NCBI RefSeq assembly: GCF_008807375.1
Contig: NZ_CP043311.1
Coordinates: 400,501-464,500, forward strand
Origin: Pseudomonas lalkuanensis
Lineage (GTDB): Bacteria > Pseudomonadota > Gammaproteobacteria > Pseudomonadales > Pseudomonadaceae
DNA length: 64,000 nucleotides
Direction: 5' to 3'
Below are positions 55,048 to 63,071 of the stretch, piece after piece. Numbering within the stretch: the first letter of the stretch is position 1; each line of letters starts with the position of its first letter. Below the pieces are notes generated by a model. The model was not told the origin of the DNA. It did not search any database and saw only the letters and a list, made by a program, of their open reading frames with translations. The translations under genes and the position numbers were made by a program.

Positions 55048-56259
55048 ATGCAAATGCCCAAGACGCTCCGCATCCGTAACGGCGACAAGGTTCGCTCCAC
55101 CTTCTCCGCCCAGGAATACGCCAATCGCCAAGCCAGGCTGCGCGCCCACCTGGCGGCGGAGAACATCGACGCCGCGATCTTCACCTCGTACCACAACATC
55201 AACTACTACTCCGACTTCCTCTACTGCTCCTTCGGCCGCCCCTACGCGTTGGTGGTGACCCAGGACGACGTCATCAGCATCAGCGCCAACATCGACGGCG
55301 GTCAGCCGTGGCGCCGCACCGTCGGCACCGACAACATCGTCTACACCGACTGGCAGCGCGATAACTACTTCGCCGCCATCCAGCAGGCGTTGCCGAAGGC
55401 CCGCCGCATCGGCATCGAACATGACCACCTGAACCTGCAGAACCGCGACAAGCTGGCCGCGCGCTATCCGGACGCCGAGCTGGTGGACGTGGCCGCCGCC
55501 TGCATGCGTATGCGCATGATCAAATCCGCCGAAGAGCACGTGATGATCCGCCACGGCGCGCGCATCGCCGACATCGGTGGTGCGGCGGTGGTCGAAGCCC
55601 TGCGCGACCAGGTACCGGAATACGAAGTGGCGCTGCATGCCACCCAGGCCATGGTTCGCGCCATTGCCGATACCTTCGAGGACGTGGAGCTGATGGATAC
55701 CTGGACCTGGTTCCAGTCCGGCATCAACACCGACGGCGCGCACAACCCGGTGACCACCCGCAAGGTGAACAAGGGCGACATCCTCAGCCTCAACTGCTTC
55801 CCGATGATCGCCGGCTACTACACCGCGCTGGAGCGCACCCTGTTCCTCGACCACTGCTCGGACGACCACTTGCGCCTGTGGCAGGTCAACGTCGAGGTGC
55901 ATGAAGCCGGCCTGAAGCTGATCAAGCCCGGTGCGCGTTGCAGCGATATCGCCCGCGAGCTGAACGAGATCTTCCTCAAGCACGACGTGCTGCAGTACCG
56001 CACCTTCGGCTACGGCCACTCCTTCGGCACGCTCAGCCACTACTACGGCCGCGAGGCCGGATTGGAACTGCGCGAGGACATCGACACCGTGCTGGAGCCG
56101 GGCATGGTGGTGTCGATGGAGCCGATGATCATGCTGCCGGAAGGCCTGCCGGGCGCCGGTGGCTATCGCGAGCACGACATCCTGATCGTCAACGAGAACG
56201 GTGCCGAGAACATCACCAAGTTCCCCTACGGCCCGGAGAAAAACATCATCCGCAAATGA
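55048..56259 (+). CDS. Creatinase (creatine amidinohydrolase)
   Basis: Protein of 403 residues of the M24 'pita-bread' fold. It hydrolyses creatine to sarcosine and urea. The sequence (MQMPKTLRIRNGDKVRSTFS at the start, FGYGHSFGTLSHYYGREAGL with the active-site His, and SMEPMIMLPEGLPGAGGYRE) is, from memory, nearly the same as the classic Pseudomonas putida creatinase. This enzyme keeps the fold of metal peptidases without needing metals. The conserved promoter element lies about 60-115 bp upstream. Sarcosine made here is the substrate of the sox genes at the right edge. Confidence 0.96.
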   Translation: MQMPKTLRIRNGDKVRSTFSAQEYANRQARLRAHLAAENIDAAIFTSYHNINYYSDFLYCSFGRPYALVVTQDDVISISANIDGGQPWRRTVGTDNIVYTDWQRDNYFAAIQQALPKARRIGIEHDHLNLQNRDKLAARYPDAELVDVAAACMRMRMIKSAEEHVMIRHGARIADIGGAAVVEALRDQVPEYEVALHATQAMVRAIADTFEDVELMDTWTWFQSGINTDGAHNPVTTRKVNKGDILSLNCFPMIAGYYTALERTLFLDHCSDDHLRLWQVNVEVHEAGLKLIKPGARCSDIARELNEIFLKHDVLQYRTFGYGHSFGTLSHYYGREAGLELREDIDTVLEPGMVVSMEPMIMLPEGLPGAGGYREHDILIVNENGAENITKFPYGPEKNIIRK

Positions 56260-56424
56260 CCGACCCCACGCCCGCGCAGGCCGACACTGCGCGGGCCGTG
56301 GCCACAACAAGAATCGACGCGCGGCATTCCGGGGCCAGGCCCCGTGCACGCGCCGACCTTTGACTACCCGCTGCCGAAATCACCACAACAACAGAGGTAA
56401 AGGCGATGGTCAGGTTTGTTTCAG

Positions 56425-56447
56425 GGCCGCTCCCTCGGGGAGCGGCC
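56425..56447. other. Perfect hairpin between creatinase and the MFS carrier
   Basis: GGCCGCTCCC-TCG-GGGAGCGGCC, a 10-bp perfect stem with no T tract. It lies in a 274-bp gap and could lower read-through or stabilise the creatinase message. Confidence 0.6.
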
Positions 56448-56533
56448 GACTCAGTGTGCTGCAACGACGGCCGGGGCGCTCCCGTCCATACTCCAGGCAT
56501 CCAGGTGCATTTCCCCAGTGAAGGGGGTGCCCG

Positions 56534-57877
56534 ATGAGCCTTTCCAACCAGTCCCTGGCCTACGGCCAGGCCGGCAGCCAGATGGCCAGCAGCGAGCGCA
56601 GCACCCTCCGCCGCGCGGCGACCGCCAGCTTCATGGGCAATTTCGTCGAGTGGTTCGACTACGCCGCCTACGGTTACCTGGCCGCGGTGATCGCGGTGGT
56701 GTTCTTCCCCGCTACTGACAAGACCACCGGCCTGCTGGCGGCCTTCGCGGTGTTCGCCATTTCCTTCATCGTCCGCCCCATTGGCGGCATCGTCTGGGGC
56801 CATATCGGCGACCGTTACGGCCGGCGTAACGCCCTGTCCCTGTCCATCCTCATCATGTCCGGCGCCACTTTCTGCATCGCGCTGCTGCCGACCTACGCCC
56901 AGGTGGGCATGCTTGCGCCGCTGCTGCTCCTGCTGATCCGCCTGGTGCAGGGCTTCTCCGCCTCGGGGGAATACGCCGGCGCGGCGGCCTTCCTCGCCGA
57001 GTACGCCCCGGACAACCGGCGCGGTTTCTATACCTGCCTGGTGCCGGCCAGTACGGCGGCGGGGCTGTTGTTCGGTTCGCTGTTCGCGGCGCTGCTCTAT
57101 TCGCAGCTGGATACCGAGCAACTGCACAGCTGGGGTTGGCGCATTCCCTTCCTGCTCGCGGCGCCGCTGGGGCTGATCGGCCGCTACATCCGCCTGCACC
57201 TGCAGGACACGCCCAAGTTCCGCGAGATGGAACAGGCGATGGAGCGGAAGGAAGCCGAACACAAGGTGCCGATCCGCGAGTTGATGGGCGTGCATCGCAA
57301 GAAAGTGCTGGTGGCCATTGGCGTCACCTGCCTCAACGCGGTGGCCTTCTACCTGATCCTCAGCTACATGCCGACTTACCTCTCCACCGAGATGGGCATG
57401 ACCGAGACCGACTCGTTCCTGGCGTCCACCGTGTCGCTGGCGACCTACATCGGTTTCATCTTCCTGATGGGCAAGCTGTCTGATCGTTTCGGTCGCAAGA
57501 CCATGCTGATCGCCGCGTCGCTGCTGTTCCTCGGGCTCACGGTGCCGCTGTTCGGCCTGCTGGAAGGGCAGGGCTTCGTCTTCATCCTGCTGATCCAGAT
57601 CGCCTTCGGCCTGATGCTGGCGATGAACGACGGCACGCTGCCGTGCTTCCTGGCCGAGGTCTTCCCGACGCGGGTGCGCTACAGCGGCTTCGCCTTCAGC
57701 TTCAACACCGCCAACGCCCTGTTCGGCGGCACCGCGCCCTTCATCGCCACCTGGCTGATCAGCCAGACCGGCGACAAGCTCGCCCCTGCCTGGATGCTGG
57801 TGGCGGCGGCGGTCGTGGCCCTGCTGGCGATGCTCTGCATCAGCGAGACGGCGCACCGCGCCCTGGCGGATGAGTGA
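56534..57877 (+). CDS. MFS transporter, metabolite:H+ symporter (ProP-like) family
   Basis: Inner-membrane protein of 447 residues with 12 predicted helices. The first loop motif GHIGDRYGRRNALSLSI, the family entry segment ASFMGNFVEWFDYAAYGYLA and the middle loop LSDRFGRKTMLIAA mark it as an MHS-type secondary carrier. Such carriers import organic acids or betaines. Lying between creatinase and creatininase, creatine is a reasonable guess for its substrate. GGGGG lies upstream of the ATG at 56534. Confidence 0.88.
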   Translation: MSLSNQSLAYGQAGSQMASSERSTLRRAATASFMGNFVEWFDYAAYGYLAAVIAVVFFPATDKTTGLLAAFAVFAISFIVRPIGGIVWGHIGDRYGRRNALSLSILIMSGATFCIALLPTYAQVGMLAPLLLLLIRLVQGFSASGEYAGAAAFLAEYAPDNRRGFYTCLVPASTAAGLLFGSLFAALLYSQLDTEQLHSWGWRIPFLLAAPLGLIGRYIRLHLQDTPKFREMEQAMERKEAEHKVPIRELMGVHRKKVLVAIGVTCLNAVAFYLILSYMPTYLSTEMGMTETDSFLASTVSLATYIGFIFLMGKLSDRFGRKTMLIAASLLFLGLTVPLFGLLEGQGFVFILLIQIAFGLMLAMNDGTLPCFLAEVFPTRVRYSGFAFSFNTANALFGGTAPFIATWLISQTGDKLAPAWMLVAAAVVALLAMLCISETAHRALADE

Positions 57878-57892
57878 CCACTGGCGATCCTG

Positions 57893-57945
57893 CCAACTTC
57901 GGGTCGGATTCGTACAAAAACCAGCCATTCACTTCTGATGCAATG
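57893..57945 (+). promoter_or_regulatory. Conserved creatinine-cluster promoter element, creatininase copy
   Basis: Same two-part element as at 54933-54985, with 28 identical bases, the same 12-base gap and TTCTGATGCAATG. It lies about 50-100 bp before the creatininase start. Confidence 0.75.
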
Positions 57946-57992
57946 TCATGAGCGGAAGTCCGCCTGGCGCCGAAGATTCCTGGAGTATTTCG

Positions 57993-58775
57993 ATGAGCAA
58001 GAGTGTTTTCGTAGGTGAGCTGACCTGGAAAGAGTACGAGGCACGTGTCGCGGCAGGTGACTGCGTGCTGATGCTGCCGGTCGGTGCCCTGGAACAGCAT
58101 GGCCATCACATGTGCATGAACGTAGATGTACTGCTGCCCACGGCGGTGTGCCAGCGGGTCGCCGAGCGCATCGGTGCGCTGGTGCTGCCGGGCCTGCAAT
58201 ACGGCTACAAGTCCCAGCAGAAGTCCGGCGGAGGCAACCACTTCCCCGGTACCACCAGCCTGGACGGCGCCACCCTCACTGGCACGGTGCAGGACATCAT
58301 CCGCGAGCTGGCGCGTCACGGCGTGCGCCGTCTGGTGCTGATGAACGGCCACTATGAGAACTCGATGTTCATCGTCGAAGGCATCGACCTCGCCCTGCGT
58401 GAACTGCGCTACGCCGGCATCCACGACTTCAAGGTGGTGGTGCTCTCCTACTGGGATTTCGTGAAGGACCCGGCGGTGATCCAGCGGCTCTACCCCGAGG
58501 GCTTCCTCGGCTGGGACATCGAGCACGGTGGTGTCTTCGAGACCTCGCTGATGCTCGCCCTGTATCCGGATCTGGTGGACCTGGAGCGCGTCGTCGATCA
58601 CCCGCCCGCGACCTTCCCGCCCTACGACGTGTTCCCGGTGGACCCGGCGCGCACCCCGGCGCCGGGCACCCTGTCCTCGGCGAAGACCGCCAGCCGGGAG
58701 AAGGGCGAGCTGATCCTCGAGGTCTGCGTCCAGGGCATCGCCGACGCCATCGGCCAGGAGTTTCCGCGCGCCTGA
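57993..58775 (+). CDS. Creatininase (creatinine amidohydrolase)
   Basis: Protein of 260 residues converting creatinine and creatine into each other. Metal-site segments are seen: LPVGALEQHGHHMCMNVDVLL, GGNHFPGTTSL, LMNGHYENSMFIVEG and DIEHGGVFETSLML. Length and motifs match Pseudomonas creatininase. The start at 57993 has TGGAG about 7 bases upstream. It is followed by the NCS1 permease on the same transcript, with a small hairpin (GGACCGC/GCGGTCC, about 58828-58845) in the gap. Confidence 0.95.
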   Translation: MSKSVFVGELTWKEYEARVAAGDCVLMLPVGALEQHGHHMCMNVDVLLPTAVCQRVAERIGALVLPGLQYGYKSQQKSGGGNHFPGTTSLDGATLTGTVQDIIRELARHGVRRLVLMNGHYENSMFIVEGIDLALRELRYAGIHDFKVVVLSYWDFVKDPAVIQRLYPEGFLGWDIEHGGVFETSLMLALYPDLVDLERVVDHPPATFPPYDVFPVDPARTPAPGTLSSAKTASREKGELILEVCVQGIADAIGQEFPRA

Positions 58776-58862
58776 CCCGACATTGCGTCACCCCGAACAG
58801 AACAAGCGACTTCACAACTACAACAAAGGACCGCTGCGGCGGTCCGCGAGGAAGTTTCAGCT

Positions 58863-60257
58863 ATGTCCAATTCAGACGCACACAAAGAGTACGGGCTCAG
58901 CCAGGTCAAGCCCGAGGAGCGCAGCTACGGCTTCGTCGACACGGTCTGGACCTGGTTCGGCTCCGGCATCAACACCGGTTCCTGGTTCTTTGGCGGCATG
59001 GCCGCCGCGCTGGGCATGGTCTTCGTCCTGCAATACAGCCTGCTCTGGCTGCCGCTGATGATGATCCCCTGGGCGGTGGTGGCCTATATCGGCTACCGCT
59101 ACGGCGCCAGCACGGCCGTGGTTTCGCGCCCGGCGCTGGGCACAAAGGGCTCGCGCCTGACCGGTGTCGCGCAGTTCCTGGTGCTGATCGGCTGGCCCAG
59201 CGTGAACAGCTTCATCGCCGCCATTTCCCTCAGCCATGTGTTTGGAGCCGCCTTTGGCTGGCCGGTGTTCGGCCAACCCGGTTCCACCTGGCCGATGGTT
59301 TTCGGCATCCTGCTGACCGCCATTGCCCAGGGCGTGATCACCTTCCTCGGGCATGAGGCGATCCGCTATCTGGAGCGTGTGGCCGGCATCTTGTTGCTGG
59401 TGCTGGGCGCCTGGGTGACCCACGTGGTGCTGTCGCAGTGGGAGCTGAAGCAGATCATGGAGTTCAAGGTGGCGGCGCCGAGCCACAGCGTGGCCTTCTT
59501 CATCGACCTGGCCTTCGGCTTCTCCTGGACCTGGGCCCAGGTGGCGGACTTCTCGCGCTTCTCCAGGACCGGCACGGCGGCCAGCGTGGGCAGCTGGCTG
59601 GGGCTCAATGTCGGCCAGGGCTGGTTCATGGTGATCGGTGCCATCGGGGCCATCGGTGTGGCCTTGCAGAGCGGCTTCGTCGACCCGAACAACTCCGACC
59701 CCAGCTCCACCCTGGCGACCCTCGGCCTGGGCATGGTGTCGTTCCTGGTGCTGATCTTCGCCACCGTGAGTACCAACGTGACCGTGCTCTACGGCTCGGG
59801 CATGGGCCTGCTCGGCGCCTTCAAGGGCCTCACGCCGAAGAAGGCGCTGGCGATCATCGTCGTGCTGCAACTGGTGCTGTGCTTCGTGCCCATGGCCTTC
59901 GATTCCTTCCTGCACTACTTCGAAGCCTTCCTCGGGGTGATCGGCGGCATCTTCATTCCGCTCTGGACCATCATCCTGGTGGACTACTTCTGCGTGCGCG
60001 GCAAACGCCTGTCCGACCGTGACCTGTTCTCCGAAGCCGGTGGCGCCTACTACGGCAGCAATGGCTGGAACATGGCCGGGATCGCCTCGCTGGTGGTGGG
60101 CTTCGCCGTCTACTTCGTACTGGCCCATGTGTTCAAGGATGTCGCCGAGCAGATCACCGCGAGCTTCCCGTCGATCCTGGTGTCCGGCGTCGTTTACTGG
60201 TTGTTGGCGAAGAAGCCGGTGGTGGTGCTGAGCGGAGGTGTCGAGCGGGACGCCTGA
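58863..60257 (+). CDS. NCS1-family permease (cytosine permease-like)
   Basis: Membrane protein of 464 residues with about 12 helices. The N-terminal WTWFGSGINTGSWFFGGMAAAL and the FGFSWTWAQVADFSRF segment are typical of CodB-like NCS1 carriers for small ring compounds. Its place right after creatininase suggests it imports creatinine, a ring lactam resembling such substrates. This assignment is inference. A strong terminator follows. Confidence 0.87.
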   Translation: MSNSDAHKEYGLSQVKPEERSYGFVDTVWTWFGSGINTGSWFFGGMAAALGMVFVLQYSLLWLPLMMIPWAVVAYIGYRYGASTAVVSRPALGTKGSRLTGVAQFLVLIGWPSVNSFIAAISLSHVFGAAFGWPVFGQPGSTWPMVFGILLTAIAQGVITFLGHEAIRYLERVAGILLLVLGAWVTHVVLSQWELKQIMEFKVAAPSHSVAFFIDLAFGFSWTWAQVADFSRFSRTGTAASVGSWLGLNVGQGWFMVIGAIGAIGVALQSGFVDPNNSDPSSTLATLGLGMVSFLVLIFATVSTNVTVLYGSGMGLLGAFKGLTPKKALAIIVVLQLVLCFVPMAFDSFLHYFEAFLGVIGGIFIPLWTIILVDYFCVRGKRLSDRDLFSEAGGAYYGSNGWNMAGIASLVVGFAVYFVLAHVFKDVAEQITASFPSILVSGVVYWLLAKKPVVVLSGGVERDA

Positions 60258-60278
60258 TTCAGAAGGTCGTGAATAGAA

Positions 60279-60310
60279 AACGCCGCCCCCGAGAGGAGGG
60301 CGGCGTTTTT
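60279..60310 (+). terminator. Rho-independent terminator of the creatinine operon
   Basis: AACGCCGCCC and GGGCGGCGTT form a perfect 10-bp stem with a 9-base loop, followed by TTT. Located 22 bp after the permease stop. Confidence 0.92.
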
Positions 60311-60338
60311 GTTTCCGGCGAGCGGGTTCCGCTTTCTT

Positions 60339-60364
60339 GTGGGGGCGAATGAATTCGCCCCCAC
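60339..60364. repeat. Compact REP palindrome
   Basis: GTGGGGGCGAAT-GA-ATTCGCCCCCAC is a perfect 12-bp inverted repeat between two converging genes. Confidence 0.8.
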
Positions 60365-60402
60365 AGAAGCAGGCCCATAGAAGAGCGGCGCCATGTCAGA
60401 AC

Positions 60403-61422
60403 TCAGGCGTGCAACGGACTCTGCTTGCGCTCCCCGCGCGGCGAATGGCCGAAGAAGCGGCTGTAGCACTTGGAGAAATGCGCCGGCGAGGCGAAGCCGC
60501 AGGCCAGGGCGATATCGCGGACCTGGGACTCGCTGCGCAGCAGCAGGTCGCGGGCGCGGTTCAGGCGCAGTTCCAGGTAGTACTGGCTGGGGGTGCGGTC
60601 CAGGTACTTGTGGAACAGCCGTTCCAGCTGGCGCACCGACACTTCGTTGAGCTGCGCCAGTTCTTCCAGCTCCAGCGGTTCCTCCAGGTTGGCTTCCATG
60701 ATCGCGACGATCTGGCTCAGCTTCGGCTGGGCGTGGCCGAGCTTCTGTCGCAGCGGAACGCGCTGCTGCTCGCGGGCGCCGCGCATGCGGTCGCAGAGCA
60801 GCAGTTCGGCGGCGCGGGTGGCGATCTCCACGCCGTCGGGCTCGCGGGCGATCAGTTGCAGGGTCATGTCCATGGATGCGGTGCCGCCGGAGCAGGTGTA
60901 GCGGTCGCGATCCAGCTCGAACAGCTGGTTGGAAATGACGATGCCGGGGAACTTGTCCTTGACCTGCTCTATGTCTTCCCAGTGCACCGTGCAGCGGTAG
61001 CCCTTGAGCAGCTCGGCACTGGCCAGCAGGTGGCTGCCGGTGCAGATGCCGCCCAGCGCCACGTCGTGCTGGGACAGCTTGCGCACCCAGTTGAGCAGGC
61101 GGCGGTCATAGCGGGCCGGCATGGGGTTGGAACCGACGACGAACAGCGCGTCCAGTGCGGGCGCGTCGTCGAGGCTGTGGTCGGGGACCACCCGCATGCC
61201 ATTGCTGGCTTGCACCGGTTCGCGGTCGGCGGCGATCAGCAGGGTGCGGAACAGCGTGCGCTTGGCGGCCAGGTTGGCCATGCGCAGGGTCTCGATCGCC
61301 GAGGCGAAGCCGATGGTGGTGAAGTTGGGAATCAGCAGGAAACCGAAGGTCTTCACTGCATTCGTCCGGGACTGGACCTGGATTTCGTCGACGGGCGGCG
61401 CCGCAAGGTTCGCAACAGCCAT
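60403..61422 (-). CDS. GATase1-AraC regulator, probably sarcosine- or creatine-responsive
   Basis: Protein of 339 residues. DJ-1/PfpI-like domain (FGFLLIPNFTTIGFASAIETL, LGGICTGSHLLASAELLKGY, CSGGTASMDMTLQLIA) and C-terminal AraC domain (ELAQLNEVSVRQLERLF, VRDIALACGFASPAHFSKCYSRFF). The start at 61422 (MAVANLAAPP) has GGAGG 8 bases before it; an upstream GTG is less likely. It is divergent from glyA-sox and convergent with the creatinine operon. SouR (sarcosine) and CahR (creatine) are known members of this family in P. aeruginosa. Position favours control of glyA-sox, but either is possible. Confidence 0.85.
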   Translation of the reverse strand: MAVANLAAPPVDEIQVQSRTNAVKTFGFLLIPNFTTIGFASAIETLRMANLAAKRTLFRTLLIAADREPVQASNGMRVVPDHSLDDAPALDALFVVGSNPMPARYDRRLLNWVRKLSQHDVALGGICTGSHLLASAELLKGYRCTVHWEDIEQVKDKFPGIVISNQLFELDRDRYTCSGGTASMDMTLQLIAREPDGVEIATRAAELLLCDRMRGAREQQRVPLRQKLGHAQPKLSQIVAIMEANLEEPLELEELAQLNEVSVRQLERLFHKYLDRTPSQYYLELRLNRARDLLLRSESQVRDIALACGFASPAHFSKCYSRFFGHSPRGERKQSPLHA

Positions 61423-61802
61423 GGGTTCTTCCTCCACTGCATCGACTGTCGTTTTTGGGTATTGGCGGGTGAGGCAGGAGTCGAAATGCAGTTCTGTCTT
61501 TTTATTGTTCTGCAGCGCGGGAGCGGCCCTGCGCCGGGGTCCAGCTTACACCCATTCCAGGCCTGCATCAGCGGCGTACCTGCGCGATATCCGGGGGCTG
61601 GCGGAGAGGTCTTCGGTAATCGAACACTTTTCCGTCGCTGCCTGGGCAAGTTTGGGCATTTACACGTCGCAAACAGGCAAACGGGGTGTCGGACTAACTC
61701 GCACAATCGGCCGCAACAGGCTGGCACCGACCGTATTGCAGCGGCAGGCGCCAAGCCCCCAAAACAACAGAGACGACAGCGGGTTGTCGCAGGAGATCAC
61801 CG
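61423..61802. other. Divergent control region of the AraC-type regulator and glyA-sox
   Basis: 380 bp without a gene, containing the conserved element 61666-61720 and the AGGAGA ribosome-binding site of glyA. No riboswitch could be recognised by eye. Confidence 0.55.
61666..61720 (+). promoter_or_regulatory. Conserved GbdR/SouR-type promoter element, glyA copy
   Basis: Gap-free partner of 43796-43850. Blocks GTCGCAAACAGGCAAACGGG and CACAATC ... CGCAACAGG. Within it CGCAAACAGG and CGCAACAGG are near-repeats about 44 bp apart, as paired half-sites might be. Confidence 0.7.
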
Positions 61803-63056
61803 ATGTTCAGCAAGCAAGACCAGATCCAGGGTTACGACGACGAACTGTTCAGCGCGATGCAGGAAGAAGAGCACCGTCAGGAAGACCACATCGAGCTGAT
61901 CGCCTCGGAAAACTACACCAGCAAGCGCGTGATGGAAGCCCAGGGCAGCGGCCTGACCAACAAGTACGCCGAAGGCTACCCGGGCAAGCGCTACTACGGT
62001 GGCTGCGAGTTCGTCGACAAGGTCGAGCAGCTGGCCATCGACCGCGCCAAGCAGCTGTTCGGCGCCGACTACGCCAACGTCCAGCCGCACTCCGGCTCCC
62101 AGGCCAACAGCGCCGTCTACCTGGCCCTGCTGAATGCCGGTGACACCATCCTCGGCATGAGCCTGGCCCACGGCGGCCACCTGACCCACGGCGCCAAGGT
62201 GTCGTCCTCCGGCAAGCTCTATAACGCCGTGCAGTACGGCCTGGACACCGCCACCGGCCTGATCGACTACGACGAAGTCGAGCGCCTGGCCGTCGAGCAC
62301 AAGCCGAAGATGATCGTCGCCGGCTTCTCCGCCTACTCCAAGACCCTCGACTTCCCGCGCTTCCGTGCCATCGCCGACAAGGTGGGGGCGCTGCTGTTCG
62401 TCGACATGGCCCACGTCGCCGGCCTGGTCGCCGCTGGCCTGTACCCGAACCCGCTGCCCTACGCCGACGTGGTCACCACCACCACCCACAAGACCCTGCG
62501 CGGTCCCCGTGGCGGCCTGATCCTGGCGCGCAAGAACGAAGAAATCGAGAAGAAGCTGAACGCCGCCGTCTTCCCCGGCGCCCAGGGCGGCCCGCTGATG
62601 CACGTGATCGCCGCCAAGGCCGTGTGCTTCAAGGAAGCGCTGGAGCCCGGCTTCAAGGAGTACCAGGCCCAGGTGATCAAGAACGCCCAGGCCATGGCCG
62701 GCGTATTCATCAAGCGCGGCTACGACGTGGTCTCCGGCGGCACCGACAACCACCTGTTCCTGGTCAGCCTGATCAAGCAGGGCAAGACCGGCAAGGAAGC
62801 CGACGCCGCCCTCGGCCGCGCCGGCATCACCGTGAACAAGAACGCCGTGCCGAACGACCCGCAGTCGCCCTTCGTGACCTCGGGCGTGCGCATCGGCACC
62901 CCGGCCATCACCAGCCGTGGCTTCAAGGAAGCCCAGAGCACCGAGCTGGCCGGCTGGATCTGCGACATCCTCGACCATCTCGGCGATGCCGACGTGGAAG
63001 CCCAGGTGGCCAAGCAGGTCGCCGGCCTCTGCGCCGACTTCCCCGTCTACCGCTAA
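61803..63056 (+). CDS. glyA: Serine hydroxymethyltransferase of the sarcosine operon
   Basis: Protein of 417 residues. PLP-binding Lys in [16 protein letters not shown], start region [20 protein letters not shown] and [19 protein letters not shown] are all as in standard SHMT. Here it joins glycine with methylene-tetrahydrofolate (from sarcosine oxidation) to give serine, which sdaB then deaminates. AGGAGA lies before the ATG. It is the first gene of the glyA-soxBDAG operon, 15 bp upstream of soxB. Confidence 0.97.
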   Translation: MFSKQDQIQGYDDELFSAMQEEEHRQEDHIELIASENYTSKRVMEAQGSGLTNKYAEGYPGKRYYGGCEFVDKVEQLAIDRAKQLFGADYANVQPHSGSQANSAVYLALLNAGDTILGMSLAHGGHLTHGAKVSSSGKLYNAVQYGLDTATGLIDYDEVERLAVEHKPKMIVAGFSAYSKTLDFPRFRAIADKVGALLFVDMAHVAGLVAAGLYPNPLPYADVVTTTTHKTLRGPRGGLILARKNEEIEKKLNAAVFPGAQGGPLMHVIAAKAVCFKEALEPGFKEYQAQVIKNAQAMAGVFIKRGYDVVSGGTDNHLFLVSLIKQGKTGKEADAALGRAGITVNKNAVPNDPQSPFVTSGVRIGTPAITSRGFKEAQSTELAGWICDILDHLGDADVEAQVAKQVAGLCADFPVYR

Positions 63057-63071
63057 TCCAGGAGTCCGAAC

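Noticed and set aside
56406..56537. Possible short leader peptide beginning ATG at 56406
   Set aside because: Its codons run through a perfect hairpin and it has no recognisable features; treated as non-coding gap.
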